This document shows, piece after piece, positions 33,648 to 42,618 of a stretch of DNA of 64,000 nt. The notes under the pieces are model-generated. The model saw only the letters and a program-made list of their open reading frames with translations. It was not told the DNA's origin and searched no databases. A program made the position numbers and the translations under genes. The DNA is from Clostridium bornimense (GTDB taxonomy: Bacteria > Bacillota > Clostridia > Clostridiales > Clostridiaceae): assembly GCF_018917145.1 (NCBI RefSeq), contig NZ_JAHLOD010000007.1, forward strand, positions 1-64,000, read 5' to 3'. The stretch's first letter is position 1, and every line of letters starts with the position of its first letter.

Positions 33648-33747
33648 TAATAAGGGAATACTTATATGAATTCATTAAAAAATATATGGGCAACGGTGCT
33701 TAATAAAATAAGATACACTTGCCCTTTTTGTATAGATTCCCTTATTA
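33648..33747 (+). promoter_or_regulatory. nested inverted repeats between hyuA and aminotransferase gene
   Basis: Outer arms TAATAAGGGAAT (33648-33659) and ATTCCCTTATTA (33736-33747) are perfect complements. Inside lies GGGCAACGGTG (33688-33698) pairing with CAC-TTGCCC (33716-33724), followed by TTTTTG. The outer pairing would extend the inner hairpin into a long structured leader just before the ribosome binding site of the next gene. It could be a terminator, processing site or conditional structure. Confidence 0.5.
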
Positions 33748-33774
33748 AAATTATTCATTTGGAGGTAAAAAGCT

Positions 33775-34989
33775 ATGAAGTTGAAAGAAACAGGACTTAC
33801 TAAGGAAGAGTTGAAAGGTCTTGTAAATAAATATATGATTGAAACTTATGAAAGATTTGACATGGTGGCTGAAAAAGCAAAGGATATGTATATATATGAT
33901 GAAAATGGAACACCATATCTTGATTTTTATGCAGGTATTGCTGTTAATAATGCAGGAAATTGTAATGAGAAGGTAGTTTCAGCAGTAATAGATCAAGTTC
34001 AAGATATTATCCATACTTTTAATTATCCATACACAATTCCACAAGCACTCCTTGCAAAGAAGGTTTGTGAAACAATCGGAATGGATAAAATTTTCTATCA
34101 AAATTCCGGAACAGAAGCAAATGAAGCAATGATTAAAATGGCAAGAAAGTATGGCGTTGAAAAATATGGTCCTGATAAATATAATATTGTAACAGCAAAG
34201 ATGTCGTTCCATGGAAGAACCTTTGGTGCTATGAGTGCAACTGGACAACCTGATAATGCTTGTCAAGTTGGATTTGGTGATATGACACCAGGATTTTCAT
34301 ATGCTAAATATAATGATTTAGATGATTTTAAGGCAGCTGTAAATGATAATACAATTGCTGTTATGATAGAGCCAGTGCAAGGTGAAGGTGGGGTAAATCC
34401 GGCAACTAAAGAATTTATGTTGGGACTTAGAAAGCTATGTGATGAAAAGGGATTGCTACTTTTAATAGATGAGGTACAAACAGGATGGTGTAGAACTGGT
34501 GCTATTATGTCTTATATGAATTATGGAATCAAACCAGATATTGTATCCATGGCGAAAGGGCTTGGAGGAGGAATGCCAATTGGTGCTATATGCGCAACAG
34601 AAGAAGTTTCAAAGGCTTTTACAATGGGTTCTCATGGAACAACATTTGGAGGACATCCCGTAAGTTGTGCTGCAGCGCTTGCAGAAGTAACAGAGCTTAT
34701 TGATAGAGATCTTGCAGGAAATGCAAAAAAAGTAGGAGATTACTTTGCATCTAAACTGGAGGCACTTCCTCATGTAAAAGAAGTAAGACATCAAGGGCTT
34801 TTAGTTGGTGTTGAATTTGATGATAGCATTAGTGGTATCGACGTAAAACATGGATGTTTTGATAGAAAGCTTTTAATTACAGCAATTGGTGACCATATTA
34901 TTCGTATGATACCACCACTTATTGTTTCAAAGGAAGAATGTGATAAGGCATTTGAGATAATAAAAGAAACTGTAGAAGTTTTAGAATAA
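33775..34989 (+). CDS. class III PLP-dependent aminotransferase
   Basis: A 404-residue enzyme, ATG after TTGGAGGT. The PLP site includes NSGTEANEAMIKMARKYG, the Asp of LLLIDEVQTGWCRTG and Lys261 in SMAKGLGGG; GTTFGGHPVSCAAALAEV follows. It belongs to the acetylornithine/4-aminobutyrate transaminase group. In this operon it would transaminate the amino acid released by ring opening, producing a keto or semialdehyde acid. The exact substrate is inference from context. Confidence 0.9.
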   Translation: MKLKETGLTKEELKGLVNKYMIETYERFDMVAEKAKDMYIYDENGTPYLDFYAGIAVNNAGNCNEKVVSAVIDQVQDIIHTFNYPYTIPQALLAKKVCETIGMDKIFYQNSGTEANEAMIKMARKYGVEKYGPDKYNIVTAKMSFHGRTFGAMSATGQPDNACQVGFGDMTPGFSYAKYNDLDDFKAAVNDNTIAVMIEPVQGEGGVNPATKEFMLGLRKLCDEKGLLLLIDEVQTGWCRTGAIMSYMNYGIKPDIVSMAKGLGGGMPIGAICATEEVSKAFTMGSHGTTFGGHPVSCAAALAEVTELIDRDLAGNAKKVGDYFASKLEALPHVKEVRHQGLLVGVEFDDSISGIDVKHGCFDRKLLITAIGDHIIRMIPPLIVSKEECDKAFEIIKETVEVLE

Positions 34990-35012
34990 TGGTAAAAAAT
35001 TATTATATAGTT

Positions 35013-35059
35013 AAAGGGAAAGCACACTAATCTTAGGTATATAGGTGCTTTTTCTTTTT
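35013..35059 (+). terminator. terminator of the hydantoinase cluster
   Basis: AAAGGGAAAGCAC pairs with GTGCTTTTTCTTTT around a loop of about 17 nt. Confidence 0.75.
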
Positions 35060-35147
35060 GAATAGTTTTCAAGGAGTTGTAGATAAATGTATTTTTAGAA
35101 ATAAGGTTTAAGTAATATAATCTTATAAAAAAGAAGATATTTTTGAA

Positions 35148-35600
35148 ATGATAAAGATATGGAATGAAGTGGTTAATGATGGAAAAGCCTTTCCTCAAGT
35201 AGAAGAATTATCGGTAGAAGAAGCTAATAAGTTTTTTGCTGATCAAAGCTTTTGTGCAGTAGCTGAAATCGATAGTGAAGTGGTAGTGTTATATATTCTT
35301 CATCCTAATAATATAGGAAGATGTGGACATATAGCTAATTCTAGTTATGCAGTAAAATCATCTAAAAGAGGTAATAACATTGGAGAGAAACTTGTCAGAC
35401 ATTCTTTAGAAAAAGCAAAGGAGCTAGGATTCCGTATAATGCAATTTAATGCTGTAGTAAGTTCAAATAAAGGTGCAATACATTTGTACGAAAAAATAGG
35501 ATTTGAAAAAGTTGGAGTTGTAAAGAAAGGTTTCTTAAATAAAGATAATAAATATGAAGATATTATATTGTTTTACTATGATGTTGAAGAGAATCTTTAA
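35148..35600 (+). pseudogene. GNAT acetyltransferase lacking its N-terminal strand
   Basis: The 150-codon ORF starts MIKIWNEVVNDGKAFPQVEE, but in-frame similarity (SYKKEDIFE) continues upstream to a TAA at 35117 without a start codon or ribosome binding site. The usual first beta strand is therefore missing. The rest is a complete-looking GNAT: ANSSYAVKSSKRGNNIGEKL (acetyl-CoA loop, with GNN in place of GKG) and SSNKGAIHLYEKIGFEKVG. It might be translated weakly from 35148, but decay is more likely. Confidence 0.6.
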
Positions 35601-35635
35601 TTGATAAGATTAAGGAATTATTTTGTATACAAAAA

Positions 35636-35782
35636 GATGGATGTAATGCAGGGGTGGCAGATATTGTTAAATATTATCCGGAAATTGATACAACCTTTAT
35701 AATATTATCTAATACAGATGCTTGTGATATATGGGATTTAGCTTTTGAAGTTCAACAGTATTTAGGAGTTAAAATGGAATAG
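35636..35782 (+). pseudogene. C-terminal remnant of a beta-lactamase-like serine hydrolase
   Basis: Reads DGCNAGVADIVKYYPEIDTT and then FIILSNTDACDIWDLAFEVQ to a TAG. The G-V/S-x-x-x-x-Y-Y-P-E-x-D-x-x-x-x-x-L-S-N pattern is the end of PF00144-type penicillin-binding or esterase proteins. The Ser-x-x-Lys active site half is gone. Confidence 0.55.
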
Positions 35783-35810
35783 TAACAAAAAATATCTATT
35801 CACATAAAGT

Positions 35811-35950
35811 TCTTATAGATGTCACAATTATGTCACGGTAAGAAGTTATATTATAAGTACAAAGTAGTTAATACTTTCAATGTTTTTTTCATAAACCCTT
35901 TTTAAAATAGTATAAAGGATAGCAAAACCCCATATTTGCTATCTTTTTTT
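35811..35950 (+). ncRNA. repeated promoter-to-terminator element, diverged copy F
   Basis: Shares with copies A-D the order GTTCTTATAG, TGTCAC, TTATATTATAA, TAGTTAAT, T-run, pyrimidine-rich block. The last block is CATAAACCCTTTTT instead of CATTTTCCTTTTT, and the terminator is AAGGATAGCAAA..TTTGCTATCTTTTTTT (35915-35950). The tail from the T-run on is the same as 11128-11195 in the first sigma block, so this copy belongs to the duplicated segment. Confidence 0.45.
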
Positions 35951-35955
35951 TATCA

Positions 35956-35981
35956 ATGTGTCCCCAGGGGATACTTTTTGT
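35956..35981. repeat. GTGTCC palindrome, imperfect copy 5
   Basis: ATGTGTCCCCAGGGGATACTTTTTG; same core as copies 1-4 but with a mutated arm. Confidence 0.5.
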
Positions 35982-35989
35982 TTTTATAT

Positions 35990-36307
35990 CTATTTAGAAT
36001 TTAAATTTAATTCAATGGCATCATCATATTTAATTTCAGTATCTAAATTATGCATAAAGAATTCTTATGAGCCAGGTTAAAAAAAATCATTATTCTTAAG
36101 TGTATGAAGCTTTTCATAGACAATCATAATGGTATTCTGCATTGCATCTTCAATATCACTTTCATTGTTAAGTATACCTTTGGATATGCGATACATATCA
36201 ATTTTATTGTCTTCCATCAATGAAATGAAAGCTTCTTTATCTCCTTTTTTAGCAGAAGTAATAAGTGAAAAGTTATTAGAAATAGCATGTACATCTGTTA
36301 ATTCCAT
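35990..36307 (-). pseudogene. decayed sigma/anti-sigma locus joined by a large deletion
   Basis: On the minus strand the ORF starts MELTDVHAISNNFSLITSAK and continues as ECF region 2 (DIEDAMQNTIMIVYEKLHTL), paralogous to the gene at 12574. An extra T shifts the frame within the T-run after NDFF; TWLIRI can still be read in the next frame. Immediately after that, sequence corresponding to the last 22 residues of the DUF4179 protein follows (MHNLDTEIKYDDAIELNLNS). About 1.6 kb present in the intact block is therefore missing between sigma region 2 and the anti-sigma tail. Neither protein can be functional. Confidence 0.85.
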
Positions 36308-36340
36308 CGTTAACCTCCTTACTGAATTTTATTTTCGATT

Positions 36341-36371
36341 ATTAGACCTTGTAAATAGAAAAAATGTTACA
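36341..36371 (-). promoter_or_regulatory. candidate ECF promoter, decayed block
   Basis: TGTAACATTTT, 14 nt, TCTAAT on the minus strand, same blocks and spacing as 13142-13172 although the gene behind it is dead. Confidence 0.5.
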
Positions 36372-36542
36372 AGAAATTTATTATATTAGTGGATTTTATA
36401 TAAAAAAATTAATTGTATAAGGTATGAAAGTAGTTTTGGATATTACCATTATATTACATACACACTAAGGTTACATAGGTATTATTAAGATGGAAATTTT
36501 ATTTTGGAAAAGATAATAAGAAAGAGTGATTTCTTTATAACG

Positions 36543-36619
36543 AAAAAAAGGTGCTATAAAGAATAAAAGTATATTATAGATTGCTCTAAGTAACCTTCAT
36601 TTCTTATATGACAGCACCT
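36543..36619 (-). terminator. terminator of the 139-residue protein gene
   Basis: On the minus strand AGGTGCT pairs with AGCACCT around a long loop, followed by TTTTTTCG. Confidence 0.55.
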
Positions 36620-36624
36620 AATTG

Positions 36625-37044
36625 CTATTGTTCATCAGTATCATTAGTGTCTTCAGTATTGAGAATTTGAATAAAAGCTTCAAAACGAAGAAGATTTGCG
36701 AAAACACTTATTAAATATGAAATGGAGATAGCTTCATAAGGCGATATATTAATATTAGAGTCTCTTACTGAATTTAAGAAATCTTTTTCATCAAGTCTTT
36801 TTAATGAAACGATATAAAGCACTATATAGCCAGATAATACTAGTGTCTGACCATTAACTATAATTTGTTCAGGTGTTTCATTTCCGTTATAAAGATTTAA
36901 AATTCCTAATCTGTCGATTTGGGAAGAGTTAACATAAAAAAGATATCCTAAAGATAATAGTGCAGCACCTAGCTTTTCTAAATCCGCTAAATTTAGCCCT
37001 ATATTTTTTATAAAATCATCTATATAATCGCTAGTATCATACAA
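36625..37044 (-). CDS. small membrane-associated hypothetical protein
   Basis: A 139-residue acidic protein, unrecognised. It has two or three hydrophobic helices: LEKLGAALLSLGYLFYVNSS, QTLVLSGYIVLYIVSLKRL and YEAISISYLISVFANLLRFE. The C-terminal tail is acidic (NTEDTNDTDEQ). The start ATG is preceded by GGAGGACAT. It is inserted between the decayed sigma copy and the second SNF2 gene and has no counterpart in the intact block. A role cannot be assigned. Confidence 0.6.
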   Translation of the reverse strand: MYDTSDYIDDFIKNIGLNLADLEKLGAALLSLGYLFYVNSSQIDRLGILNLYNGNETPEQIIVNGQTLVLSGYIVLYIVSLKRLDEKDFLNSVRDSNINISPYEAISISYLISVFANLLRFEAFIQILNTEDTNDTDEQ

Positions 37045-37172
37045 GATATGTCCTCCGCTAAAAAATCTTTAATTTTAGTATATGCTGTATTTTGGTAAAG
37101 TTGTATTTTTATTAAGCTATAAATAAAAGAAAATCATATAATTGCAATTTGATTAAAAAATGATAAGTGATA

Positions 37173-37201
37173 TTGTCTAAAAAAATTCAAATATGGTAGA
37201 A
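37173..37201 (+). promoter_or_regulatory. promoter of second SNF2 gene
   Basis: TTGTCT, 17 nt ending in TATG, GTAGAA; aligns with the promoter at 13223. Confidence 0.45.
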
Positions 37202-37235
37202 TGAAAATATATTTTAAAACAAAGGTTGGTAATGA

Positions 37236-40200
37236 ATGAAAATAGAGAATTTAGACAAAATAATAAAAAGTGAAACGGATGATAATAGATATAGACGGGG
37301 AAAAGAATTAGTAAGACAAAATAAAGTAAAAGACTTAAATTTTGATGTAAATAATGAAATTGTTAATATTAATGGAACTGTTGTTAGTAAAAATAGATAT
37401 GATTCTTATGAAGTAAAGCTTGGATTTAATGTTAGAAGCAGAAGAATAACTACTATGGCTTGTAATTGTATTGATTTTTTTAATAGTAGATTTAGTAATA
37501 GGCATAGAATATGTAAGCATATAGTAGCGCTAGGACTCTATTTTGAAGAATGTTATAAAGGAAAAGAAATAAATAAACTAGATTATGAAAGGAAAGTAAG
37601 ATATAGTAATGACATTATAAAAACGTTAAAGTTACAAGAAGACGCAAAACAGTTAGTTAATCTTGAAGTTAATATTTTCGAAAGAAATAATAGACTTGAA
37701 GGAGAATTAAAAATAGGTACATCACAAATGTACGTTGTTAAAAGCATAAAAAAGCTGATAGAAGCTATTGAAAAAGAAGAGATAATTACATATGGAAGAA
37801 AGTTTACTTTTGATGGTAGTATTCATTATTTTACAGAGAAAGATAATAAAATTTTAGATTACTTTGAAGAATATGTTGATATGGAAAAATATTCAGATAT
37901 GTATAGAATATTAAATGCAAAAAGTATAGTTTTTGTAAATAATGCATTAAAGAGATTTCTATTAACTTTGGGAAATAAAGAAGTTACTTTAACTTTAGAA
38001 AATGAAACATTTACTCCAAAGATATATAACTGTGATGTGCCGCTAAATTTTGAAATAAAAGAAGAGGATGATTTTATTAAATTATTTGCTAATAATGAAT
38101 TGCCACAATTATTAACATCAAAGGGAGATGTTATGCTTTATGAAGGAAATATATATTTGCCTTCAAGAAAACAATATGAAGCTTTAAAGTATTTTCAAAG
38201 AATACTAAAAGAAGATACTGTTATAAATTTTGATAAAAATAAATTAAATGATGTTATAAATATTGTTTTACCTGTAGTTGAGAGAGTATCAAAAAACACT
38301 AAATTAGATGAAGAAATATCTAAAAGGATAAAGAGAACTTGTACTGTAGAATTTTATTTAGATAAAAAAGGCGATGATATATTTTGTGAGACAAAGTATT
38401 ATTATGACGGAAAGTTATATAACAAAAATAGTGAAAGTGACTTATTAGTTGTTAGGGATGTTAAAAAGGAAAAAGAAGTTAATGAAGTTCTTAATAGCTT
38501 AAAATTTTATAAGGATAATGATAAGTATATCTTTAGTGGTAGTGACGAAGAATTATTTCAATTTATAGATAGTAAAATAGAAAATCTTAAGGCTTTAGGA
38601 GAAGTATTTTATTCCAATAAATTTAAGGAGCCTAAGATTTATAGATCATCATCAATAGTAGCTTCTATAAAAGAAGAAAAGGGAAGCTTTTTAAAATTTG
38701 ACTTTTCAGTAGGAGATATTTCACCAAAGGAATACAATAATATATTAAAAGCATTTAAAGAGAAAAGAAAGTTTTATAAATTAAAAGATAATAGTTTTAT
38801 TGATTTGTATGACAAGGAAATTAATGAGTTTTTTAAATTTATAGATAAGGCTAGTGATAAAGTTAGCAATGGATCTATAAAAATACATAATAGTAAGTCC
38901 ATATACTTGGATAGTATTTTACAAAATGAAAATATGCCTAAAATTCAGGGTAAAGAAATAATAAAAGATATTTCTAATGGTTTTAATAATGAAATTAATG
39001 TACAGTATGAAATTCCAAAAGACTTAAATGCTACTTTAAGAGAATATCAAATACAAGGATTTAAGTGGCTTCAAAGTTTAAAAAAATATAAGTTTGGTGG
39101 TATATTGGCTGATGAAATGGGACTTGGAAAAACTATTCAAACTATAGCATTTTTATTAAGTGAGAAAGGAAAAAGATCTATAATTGTAACTCCTACATCA
39201 CTTATTTATAATTGGGAAAGTGAAATTATTAATTTTGCACCAACGTTAAAAATAGCAGTAGTTCATGGAGAAAAGGATGCTAGAGAAGAGTTAATTAAAA
39301 ATTGTGAAGATTATGATGTTATATTAACTACATATGGAATACTAAGAAATGAAATAGAAGAGTTTTCAAAAATAAAGTTTGATTATTGTATAATTGATGA
39401 AGCACAAAACATAAAAAATCCCCTAGCACAAACAACAAAAAGTGTAAAAGAAATTAATGCTAATATGAGAGTAGCATTAACGGGAACACCGATAGAAAAT
39501 AATTTAATGGAGTTATGGTCTATTTTTGATTTTGTTATGCCAGGATATCTTTTCTCACAAAAGAGTTTCAAAAGTAAATTTGTTAATGATGTTGAAGGCA
39601 ATGTGGAATTAAAACATCTTATAAGACCATTTATTTTAAGAAGGCTAAAAAGAGATGTAATGATGGAGTTGCCAGATAAAATAGAGAAGAAGCATTTTAT
39701 TGAAATGACCAATAGCCAAAAGAAAATCTATAGCACTTATGTTAAAGATATTACGGAGAAATTAGATGATAAAGATTTTACAAGAGATAAGATAACTATA
39801 TTTTCTTATCTGACAACACTTAGACAACTTTGTTTAGATCCTACTTTGGTAGTGGAAAATTATGATGGTGGTAGTGGAAAAATTAATGTTGCATTAGAAA
39901 TGATTAAAGATAATATTGAAAACGACCATAAAATTTTATTATTTTCTCAATTTACATCAGTACTTAATATTTTAAGTAAAGAGTTAGAAAACAACAATAT
40001 AGAGTACTCATATCTTGATGGATCTACAAAGGCAAAAGATAGAATAGATTTGGTAGAGAAATTTAATAGTAGTGAAAAGATTAAGGTATTTTTGATATCA
40101 TTAAAAGCTGGTGGAACAGGATTAAATCTTACTAGTGCAGATGTAGTTATTCATTTTGATCCTTGGTGGAATCCAGCAGCGGAAGAACAAGCTACTGATA

Positions 40201-40394
40201 GAGCTCATAGAATGGGACAAAAAAATGTAGTGGAAGTTATAAAACTTATTGCAAAAGGAACTGTAGAAGAAAAAATAATAAAGATGCAAGATGAGAAAAA
40301 GAAGCTTATCAATGATGTTATAGATGGTAATTTATCCAATGGTTCATTCCTTGGAGAACTTACAAAGGAACAACTAATAGAATTATTTTCATAA
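37236..40394 (+). CDS. SWIM zinc-finger SNF2-family helicase, copy 2
   Basis: A 1052-residue paralogue of the protein at 13294, of exactly the same length and almost colinear. The SWIM finger has CNC and CKHIV; the ATPase has LADEMGLGKTIQT, DEAQNIKN, ALTGTPIENN, SLKAGGTGLNLTSAD and WWNPAAEEQATDRAHRMGQ. The helicase core is nearly the same as in copy 1, while the N-terminal third differs much more. This suggests different partners or DNA targets. The start ATG follows a weak GGTTGG site. Both copies appear intact, unlike the sigma genes next to them. Confidence 0.92.
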   Translation: MKIENLDKIIKSETDDNRYRRGKELVRQNKVKDLNFDVNNEIVNINGTVVSKNRYDSYEVKLGFNVRSRRITTMACNCIDFFNSRFSNRHRICKHIVALGLYFEECYKGKEINKLDYERKVRYSNDIIKTLKLQEDAKQLVNLEVNIFERNNRLEGELKIGTSQMYVVKSIKKLIEAIEKEEIITYGRKFTFDGSIHYFTEKDNKILDYFEEYVDMEKYSDMYRILNAKSIVFVNNALKRFLLTLGNKEVTLTLENETFTPKIYNCDVPLNFEIKEEDDFIKLFANNELPQLLTSKGDVMLYEGNIYLPSRKQYEALKYFQRILKEDTVINFDKNKLNDVINIVLPVVERVSKNTKLDEEISKRIKRTCTVEFYLDKKGDDIFCETKYYYDGKLYNKNSESDLLVVRDVKKEKEVNEVLNSLKFYKDNDKYIFSGSDEELFQFIDSKIENLKALGEVFYSNKFKEPKIYRSSSIVASIKEEKGSFLKFDFSVGDISPKEYNNILKAFKEKRKFYKLKDNSFIDLYDKEINEFFKFIDKASDKVSNGSIKIHNSKSIYLDSILQNENMPKIQGKEIIKDISNGFNNEINVQYEIPKDLNATLREYQIQGFKWLQSLKKYKFGGILADEMGLGKTIQTIAFLLSEKGKRSIIVTPTSLIYNWESEIINFAPTLKIAVVHGEKDAREELIKNCEDYDVILTTYGILRNEIEEFSKIKFDYCIIDEAQNIKNPLAQTTKSVKEINANMRVALTGTPIENNLMELWSIFDFVMPGYLFSQKSFKSKFVNDVEGNVELKHLIRPFILRRLKRDVMMELPDKIEKKHFIEMTNSQKKIYSTYVKDITEKLDDKDFTRDKITIFSYLTTLRQLCLDPTLVVENYDGGSGKINVALEMIKDNIENDHKILLFSQFTSVLNILSKELENNNIEYSYLDGSTKAKDRIDLVEKFNSSEKIKVFLISLKAGGTGLNLTSADVVIHFDPWWNPAAEEQATDRAHRMGQKNVVEVIKLIAKGTVEEKIIKMQDEKKKLINDVIDGNLSNGSFLGELTKEQLIELFS

Positions 40395-40416
40395 GGAAGA
40401 ATAGTATTTTAAATTA

Positions 40417-40454
40417 AAAAGAACTGATGCACAAAAGTGTAGCAGTTCTTTTTA
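40417..40454 (+). terminator. terminator after SNF2 copy 2
   Basis: AAAGAACTG pairs with CAGTTCTTT, then TTTATT. Confidence 0.8.
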
Positions 40455-40660
40455 TTATGTTATGGAGACTTTGTAAGTATGTAAATGTTAGTTTTTAATC
40501 GCCAATAAAACAATGTATTGCCCTAACAAACTTTTATTTGCTAATGGGATATCCATATTCATCATATATATTATTTGTGATATAATTTTTAAATATATAG
40601 AAAATTATTGAATTAAAGTAATGAATTTCATGAGGGGAAAGAGTAAAGGGGAATGAGAAT

Positions 40661-41350
40661 ATGACAAGAAAGTTAGATAAAACAGAGGAAAAAGAGAAGA
40701 GAAAAAATCAAATTAGACAATTAAATGAGCCACCGAAGTTAACGGTTCTTGAAGAGGTGGGAAATGCTGTTACTCATGGAATAGGTGCAATGCTAGCTAT
40801 AGCTGGAATGGTATTACTTCTAATTAAATCAGATACGGGACTGAAAATTATGGCATCTTGTTTTTATGGTATAAGTCTATTTTTCTTAATGATTATGAGT
40901 TCTTTATATCATTCATTTAAAAGTGGTTCTACGGTAAAACGATTATGGAGAAGGTTTGATTATTCTTCTATTTATCTCTTAATTGGAGGAACTTTTGCAC
41001 CACTATATCTAGTGTATTGGGGAAACACTTTAGGAATTGTACTTTTCTGTATTCAATGGGCGTTAATAGTTCTCGGTATTACTATAATTGCTGTATTTGG
41101 CCCTGGTAGATTTAGTTGGATACATTTTACGTTATATTTCACCATTGGGTGGAGCGGTATAATATTTTTTCCAGATTGGATAAAAAATAATAGACCATTA
41201 CTTTTTATGATATTAATAGGGGGAATTCTATATACCATTGGAATGATTCCATTTGTAAAGGATAAAAAGTATTGTCACTTTATATGGCACTTTTTCGTTT
41301 TGGCAGGAGCTATTTTGCATTGGTTTGGAATATACCTTTACGTTTATTAG
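40661..41350 (+). CDS. hemolysin III / TrhA family membrane protein
   Basis: A 229-residue PAQR-like protein with a charged 30-residue N-terminus and seven hydrophobic helices. Conserved family residues are seen in EEVGNAVTHGIGAMLA, MSSLYHSFKS, DYSSIYLLIGGTFAPLYL and the final HFIWHFFVLAGAILHWFG; the His residues form a metal site in this superfamily. Members modulate membrane lipid homeostasis; hemolysis is not established for most. The ATG follows GGGGAATGAGAAT, and the gene is transcribed alone. Confidence 0.9.
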   Translation: MTRKLDKTEEKEKRKNQIRQLNEPPKLTVLEEVGNAVTHGIGAMLAIAGMVLLLIKSDTGLKIMASCFYGISLFFLMIMSSLYHSFKSGSTVKRLWRRFDYSSIYLLIGGTFAPLYLVYWGNTLGIVLFCIQWALIVLGITIIAVFGPGRFSWIHFTLYFTIGWSGIIFFPDWIKNNRPLLFMILIGGILYTIGMIPFVKDKKYCHFIWHFFVLAGAILHWFGIYLYVY

Positions 41351-41418
41351 CACAAAATATACATTTCACCAAAGATAAAATATATAAATAAGTTATTGGA
41401 ATAATATGAGGTGAAAGA

Positions 41419-42579
41419 ATGAAAAGTAACTTTAAAGTTGAAAGGATGTTAAAAAGCTTAAAATTAGATAAGAAGCTTCTAGGGGAACTAGATTTTACTA
41501 CCATCATGATTGTAATAGTAATTGTTATTTTTGGAGTATTAAATATTTATTCAGCTACATACAATAAAACTTTAGATGGTGTTGCTATTGGCTTTAGATA
41601 CGCAAAATTGCAACTTATGTGGTTTATTATTGGGCTTCTAGCAGTGTATTTCATTTTAACCATAGATTATGCGTTTTTTAAAAACTATGCATATGTAATT
41701 TATGGAGCAGCTATTATATTGTTGCTTATAAATAAGTTTATTGGGACAGAAAGTAAAGGTGCACAATCCTGGCTTACAATAGGTAAACTGACAATACAGC
41801 CTTCTGAGTTTGCAAAATTGGCAATAATAATTATTGTAGCAAAAAAGATAGAAGATATGGATGGAAAGATAGATTCATTTAGAAAATTAGTTACTATTTT
41901 CATTTATGCCATTATTCCTACAGCTTTAGTTTTAATACAACCGGATATGGGTATGAGTATGGTAATTTTCTTTACAGTACTAGGCATGGTAGTAGTAGGT
42001 AAACTTGATTGGAAAGTTATTGTTGGCGGATTTTTAGCTTTGTTTATAGTTATTGCTGCAGTATGGAATAGCGGTTTTATTCAACCATACCAAAAAGAAC
42101 GTATTATGATTTTTATAGATCCTTCAAGAGATCCCCTTGGAAAGGGATATCATGTGACACAATCAAAAATTGCAATTGGAGCAGGTGGACTTACTGGAAG
42201 TGGATATAAGAATGGAAGTCAAACAAAAGGTGGCTTTATACCAGAAGCATGGACTGATTTTATATATTCAGTAGTAGGAGAAGAATGGGGATTTATCGGG
42301 GCATTTGGTCTTCTGGCGTTATACGGTATCATGATTTCAAGAATGATTAATATAGCTAGGGATTCAAAGGACATTTTTGGTTCAATTCTTGTTGCTGGTG
42401 TTACAGCATCAATGCTATTTTCAATTTTACAAAATATAGGCATGACTATTGGACTTATGCCAATAACAGGGATAACATTGCCTTTTATGAGTTATGGTGG
42501 AAGTTCTATGGTTGTATATTTTATGAGTTTGGCTATTGTATTAAATGTTGGTATGAGACGAAAAAAAATTAATTTTTAG
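41419..42579 (+). CDS. rodA: RodA/FtsW SEDS peptidoglycan polymerase
   Basis: A 386-residue glycan polymerase with ten transmembrane helices, working with a class B PBP in cell elongation. The first helix TIMIVIVIVIFGVLNIYSAT and the motifs SWLTIGKLTIQPSEFAKLA, IQPDMGMSMV and ITGITLPFMSYGGSSM are SEDS signatures. The catalytic Asp of this family would be in the large loop after the KGYHVTQSKIAIGAGGLTGS segment. Length favours RodA over FtsW. The ATG follows GAGGTGAAAGA. Confidence 0.9.
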   Translation: MKSNFKVERMLKSLKLDKKLLGELDFTTIMIVIVIVIFGVLNIYSATYNKTLDGVAIGFRYAKLQLMWFIIGLLAVYFILTIDYAFFKNYAYVIYGAAIILLLINKFIGTESKGAQSWLTIGKLTIQPSEFAKLAIIIIVAKKIEDMDGKIDSFRKLVTIFIYAIIPTALVLIQPDMGMSMVIFFTVLGMVVVGKLDWKVIVGGFLALFIVIAAVWNSGFIQPYQKERIMIFIDPSRDPLGKGYHVTQSKIAIGAGGLTGSGYKNGSQTKGGFIPEAWTDFIYSVVGEEWGFIGAFGLLALYGIMISRMINIARDSKDIFGSILVAGVTASMLFSILQNIGMTIGLMPITGITLPFMSYGGSSMVVYFMSLAIVLNVGMRRKKINF

Positions 42580-42618
42580 CGTTATAAAATAAGTTATATC
42601 AGCTGGAGGAACGGATAT

